Of a stretch of 6,817 nt of DNA, positions 6,273-6,817 are shown piece after piece. Made by a program: the position numbers and the translations under genes. The stretch spans positions 1 through 6,817 of the forward strand of contig JAZSFA010000142.1 of the NCBI GenBank assembly GCA_045531965.1, written 5' to 3'. Every line of letters begins with the position of its first letter. The stretch's first letter is position 1. This stretch comes from CAMEON01 sp045531965 (GTDB lineage Bacteria; Bacillota; Clostridia; Oscillospirales; CAG-272). The notes under the pieces are model-generated. The model was not told the DNA's origin, searched no databases, and saw nothing but the letters and a program-made list of their open reading frames with translations.

Positions 6273-6328
6273 ACAAATACGATTTATTGAGATGAAAAAG
6301 GCCACTACTACAATACGATTCTAATTGT

Positions 6329-6364
6329 TCGGCATATCCAAGCTTTGGGTATGCCGACTCTTTT
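6329..6364 (+). terminator. Strong intrinsic terminator
   Basis: TCGGCATATCC (6329-6339) pairs with GGGTATGCCGA (6347-6357) over 11 bp, with a single T-G pair and no mismatch, around a seven-base loop, followed by CTCTTTT. It would end the rightward transcript that starts near 5961. Its presence suggests that an intact gene once ended here. Confidence 0.8.
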
Positions 6365-6503
6365 ATGAATCTTTCATGTAGACTTTCTGAACGTAATTTT
6401 ATTTAAGGAGAATAATCCTAATTTTTTAGCCTTTCGTTGTGTCCAGTGTAGCATAGGTCTCGCAGATGTAAACGTAAAAAAATATCACCGAAAAATGAAA
6501 ATA

Positions 6504-6546
6504 GATATAGAACAGCCAGGTAGCGATACCTGGTTTTTTCTATATC
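6504..6546. terminator. Long hairpin with T6 tail in the inner stem
   Basis: The inner stem CCAGGTA (6516-6522) with TACCTGG (6527-6533), loop GCGA, is directly followed by six Ts, a textbook intrinsic terminator on the plus strand. Outside it GATATAGAA (6504-6512) pairs perfectly with TTCTATATC (6538-6546), so the T-run itself lies inside a larger near-continuous stem with one small internal loop. The outer pairing can compete with termination, or make the site work in both directions. It shields the gene at 6696 from upstream reading. Confidence 0.75.
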
Positions 6547-6644
6547 CAAAAGCAATATTTTTTTGTGTACTGAAAGTCATCAATACTTCTCGTTGACATC
6601 TGCACACTTCACTCGGAATGAACGCGATCAGCTCCCGACCTATG

Positions 6645-6686
6645 CTCCCCTGACCCTGCCGAAAGGCAAAATAAAAAATCAGGAGG
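6645..6686 (+). promoter_or_regulatory. Possible RBS-masking leader structure
   Basis: CCTGA (6649-6653) can pair with TCAGG (6679-6683), which includes the first bases of the AGGAGG at 6681-6686; a C-G and a U-G pair can extend it past one mismatch. Inside it TGCC and GGCA (6657-6660 with 6665-6668) form a hairpin with a GAAA tetraloop. Such a fold could lower translation of the next gene. It matches no riboswitch class that I recognise. Confidence 0.3.
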
Positions 6687-6695
6687 TAATCCAAA

Positions 6696-6817
6696 ATGAA
6701 AAAAGTAGTCTACAGTGTTACCCGGTATCGAAGAGATGATATCGACAAGATCTCAGGTCTTGGCTATATCACAGATACCGATCTCGTCATCGCTTGCATG
6801 AGCAAAGCAGGCAAGCC
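6696..6817 (+). CDS. Hypothetical protein, 5-prime part only
   Basis: The first 40 codons of a gene that runs off the right edge. AGGAGG at 6681-6686 lies nine bases before the ATG, a strong ribosome binding site. The product begins MKKVVYSVTRYRRDDIDKIS and continues GLGYITDTDLVIACMSKAGK. The start has no signal peptide: charged residues (RYRRDDIDK) follow a short hydrophobic patch, so a cytosolic protein is likely. I do not recognise the family from 40 residues. A TTGACA at 6593-6598 lies upstream, but no good -10 is found at 16-18 bp from it, so the promoter is unresolved; the T6 hairpin at 6504-6546 separates it from upstream transcription. Confidence 0.7.
   Translation, partial: MKKVVYSVTRYRRDDIDKISGLGYITDTDLVIACMSKAGK

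Larger units (their letters stand above)
5961..6328 (+). other. Putative transcript region without a clear gene
   Basis: Bounded by a good promoter on the left and a strong intrinsic terminator on the right, this stretch has no convincing intact gene. A plus-strand frame is open to 6173 and includes HDWVFINLHTGEPAKAVPII, but it lacks a start with a ribosome binding site after the predicted transcription start. AAGGAG at 6088-6093 precedes an ATG at 6105 that would give only a 22-residue peptide in the same frame. A further short frame at 6198-6269 ends in HEFGVKMA just before the terminator. It may be a wrecked gene set, a small RNA, or the edge of a mobile element. Confidence 0.3.

Noticed and set aside
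6485..6694. Minus-strand open frame of 69 codons
   Set aside because: It crosses the long terminator hairpin and the ribosome binding site of the next gene, has no ribosome binding site of its own, and reads as low-complexity chance sequence.
1..6817. CRISPR array, tRNA, rRNA or intact transposase
   Set aside because: No regularly spaced repeats, cloverleaf folds, rRNA-like blocks or transposase motifs were seen on either strand.

Overview
The window looks like chromosomal DNA from an anaerobic Firmicute of the class Clostridia, probably a gut Oscillospiraceae- or Lachnospiraceae-like lineage. The evidence is the clostridial-type (group II) xylose isomerase, strong AGGAGG ribosome binding sites, sigma-A promoters, and a GC-rich nested-hairpin repeat at the left edge of a kind I recall from such genomes. 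No single marker gene fixes the species.

Layout, left to right. (1) 12-163: a compact palindromic, MITE-like repeat plus an extra hairpin. (2) 213-337: two divergent sigma-A promoters sharing the same extended -10. One fires left out of the window; the other drives a small cytosolic SGNH/GDSL-type hydrolase (368-949). (3) 979-1006: a bidirectional terminator-like hairpin, then a short open stretch that may be a gene remnant, then a promoter and a 347-residue XRE-type transcriptional regulator with a large helical C-terminal half (1203-2246). (4) 2264-2295: a near-identical copy of the first hairpin, then a 39-codon minus-strand gene remnant (2327-2446). (5) 2545-5275, minus strand: xylB and xylA, separated by one base, which convert D-xylose to D-xylulose and then to D-xylulose 5-phosphate. 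(6) 5332-5690, minus strand, directly upstream of xylA: the decayed C-terminal end of a GH125 alpha-mannosidase, with one frameshift and one in-frame amber codon, and a good minus-strand promoter beyond it at 5761-5789. (7) 5790-6690: a visibly AT-rich stretch without a convincing intact gene, holding a plus-strand promoter, gene-end fragments, a tandem 11-mer, and two strong intrinsic terminators. (8) 6696 to the right edge: the start of an unrecognised gene.

Functionally, the only clear pathway is xylose assimilation. The xylBA unit is transcribed toward the XRE regulator (convergent), so the regulator is not obviously the xyl regulator. The most informative oddity is that the xyl promoter candidate sits upstream of the GH125 wreck. 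Either xylAB was once the distal part of a longer glycan-use operon, or a deletion brought a promoter next to it. I found no CRISPR array, tRNA, rRNA, intact transposase or clear new defence system. The right-hand AT-rich stretch is the place where something unrecognised could still sit.
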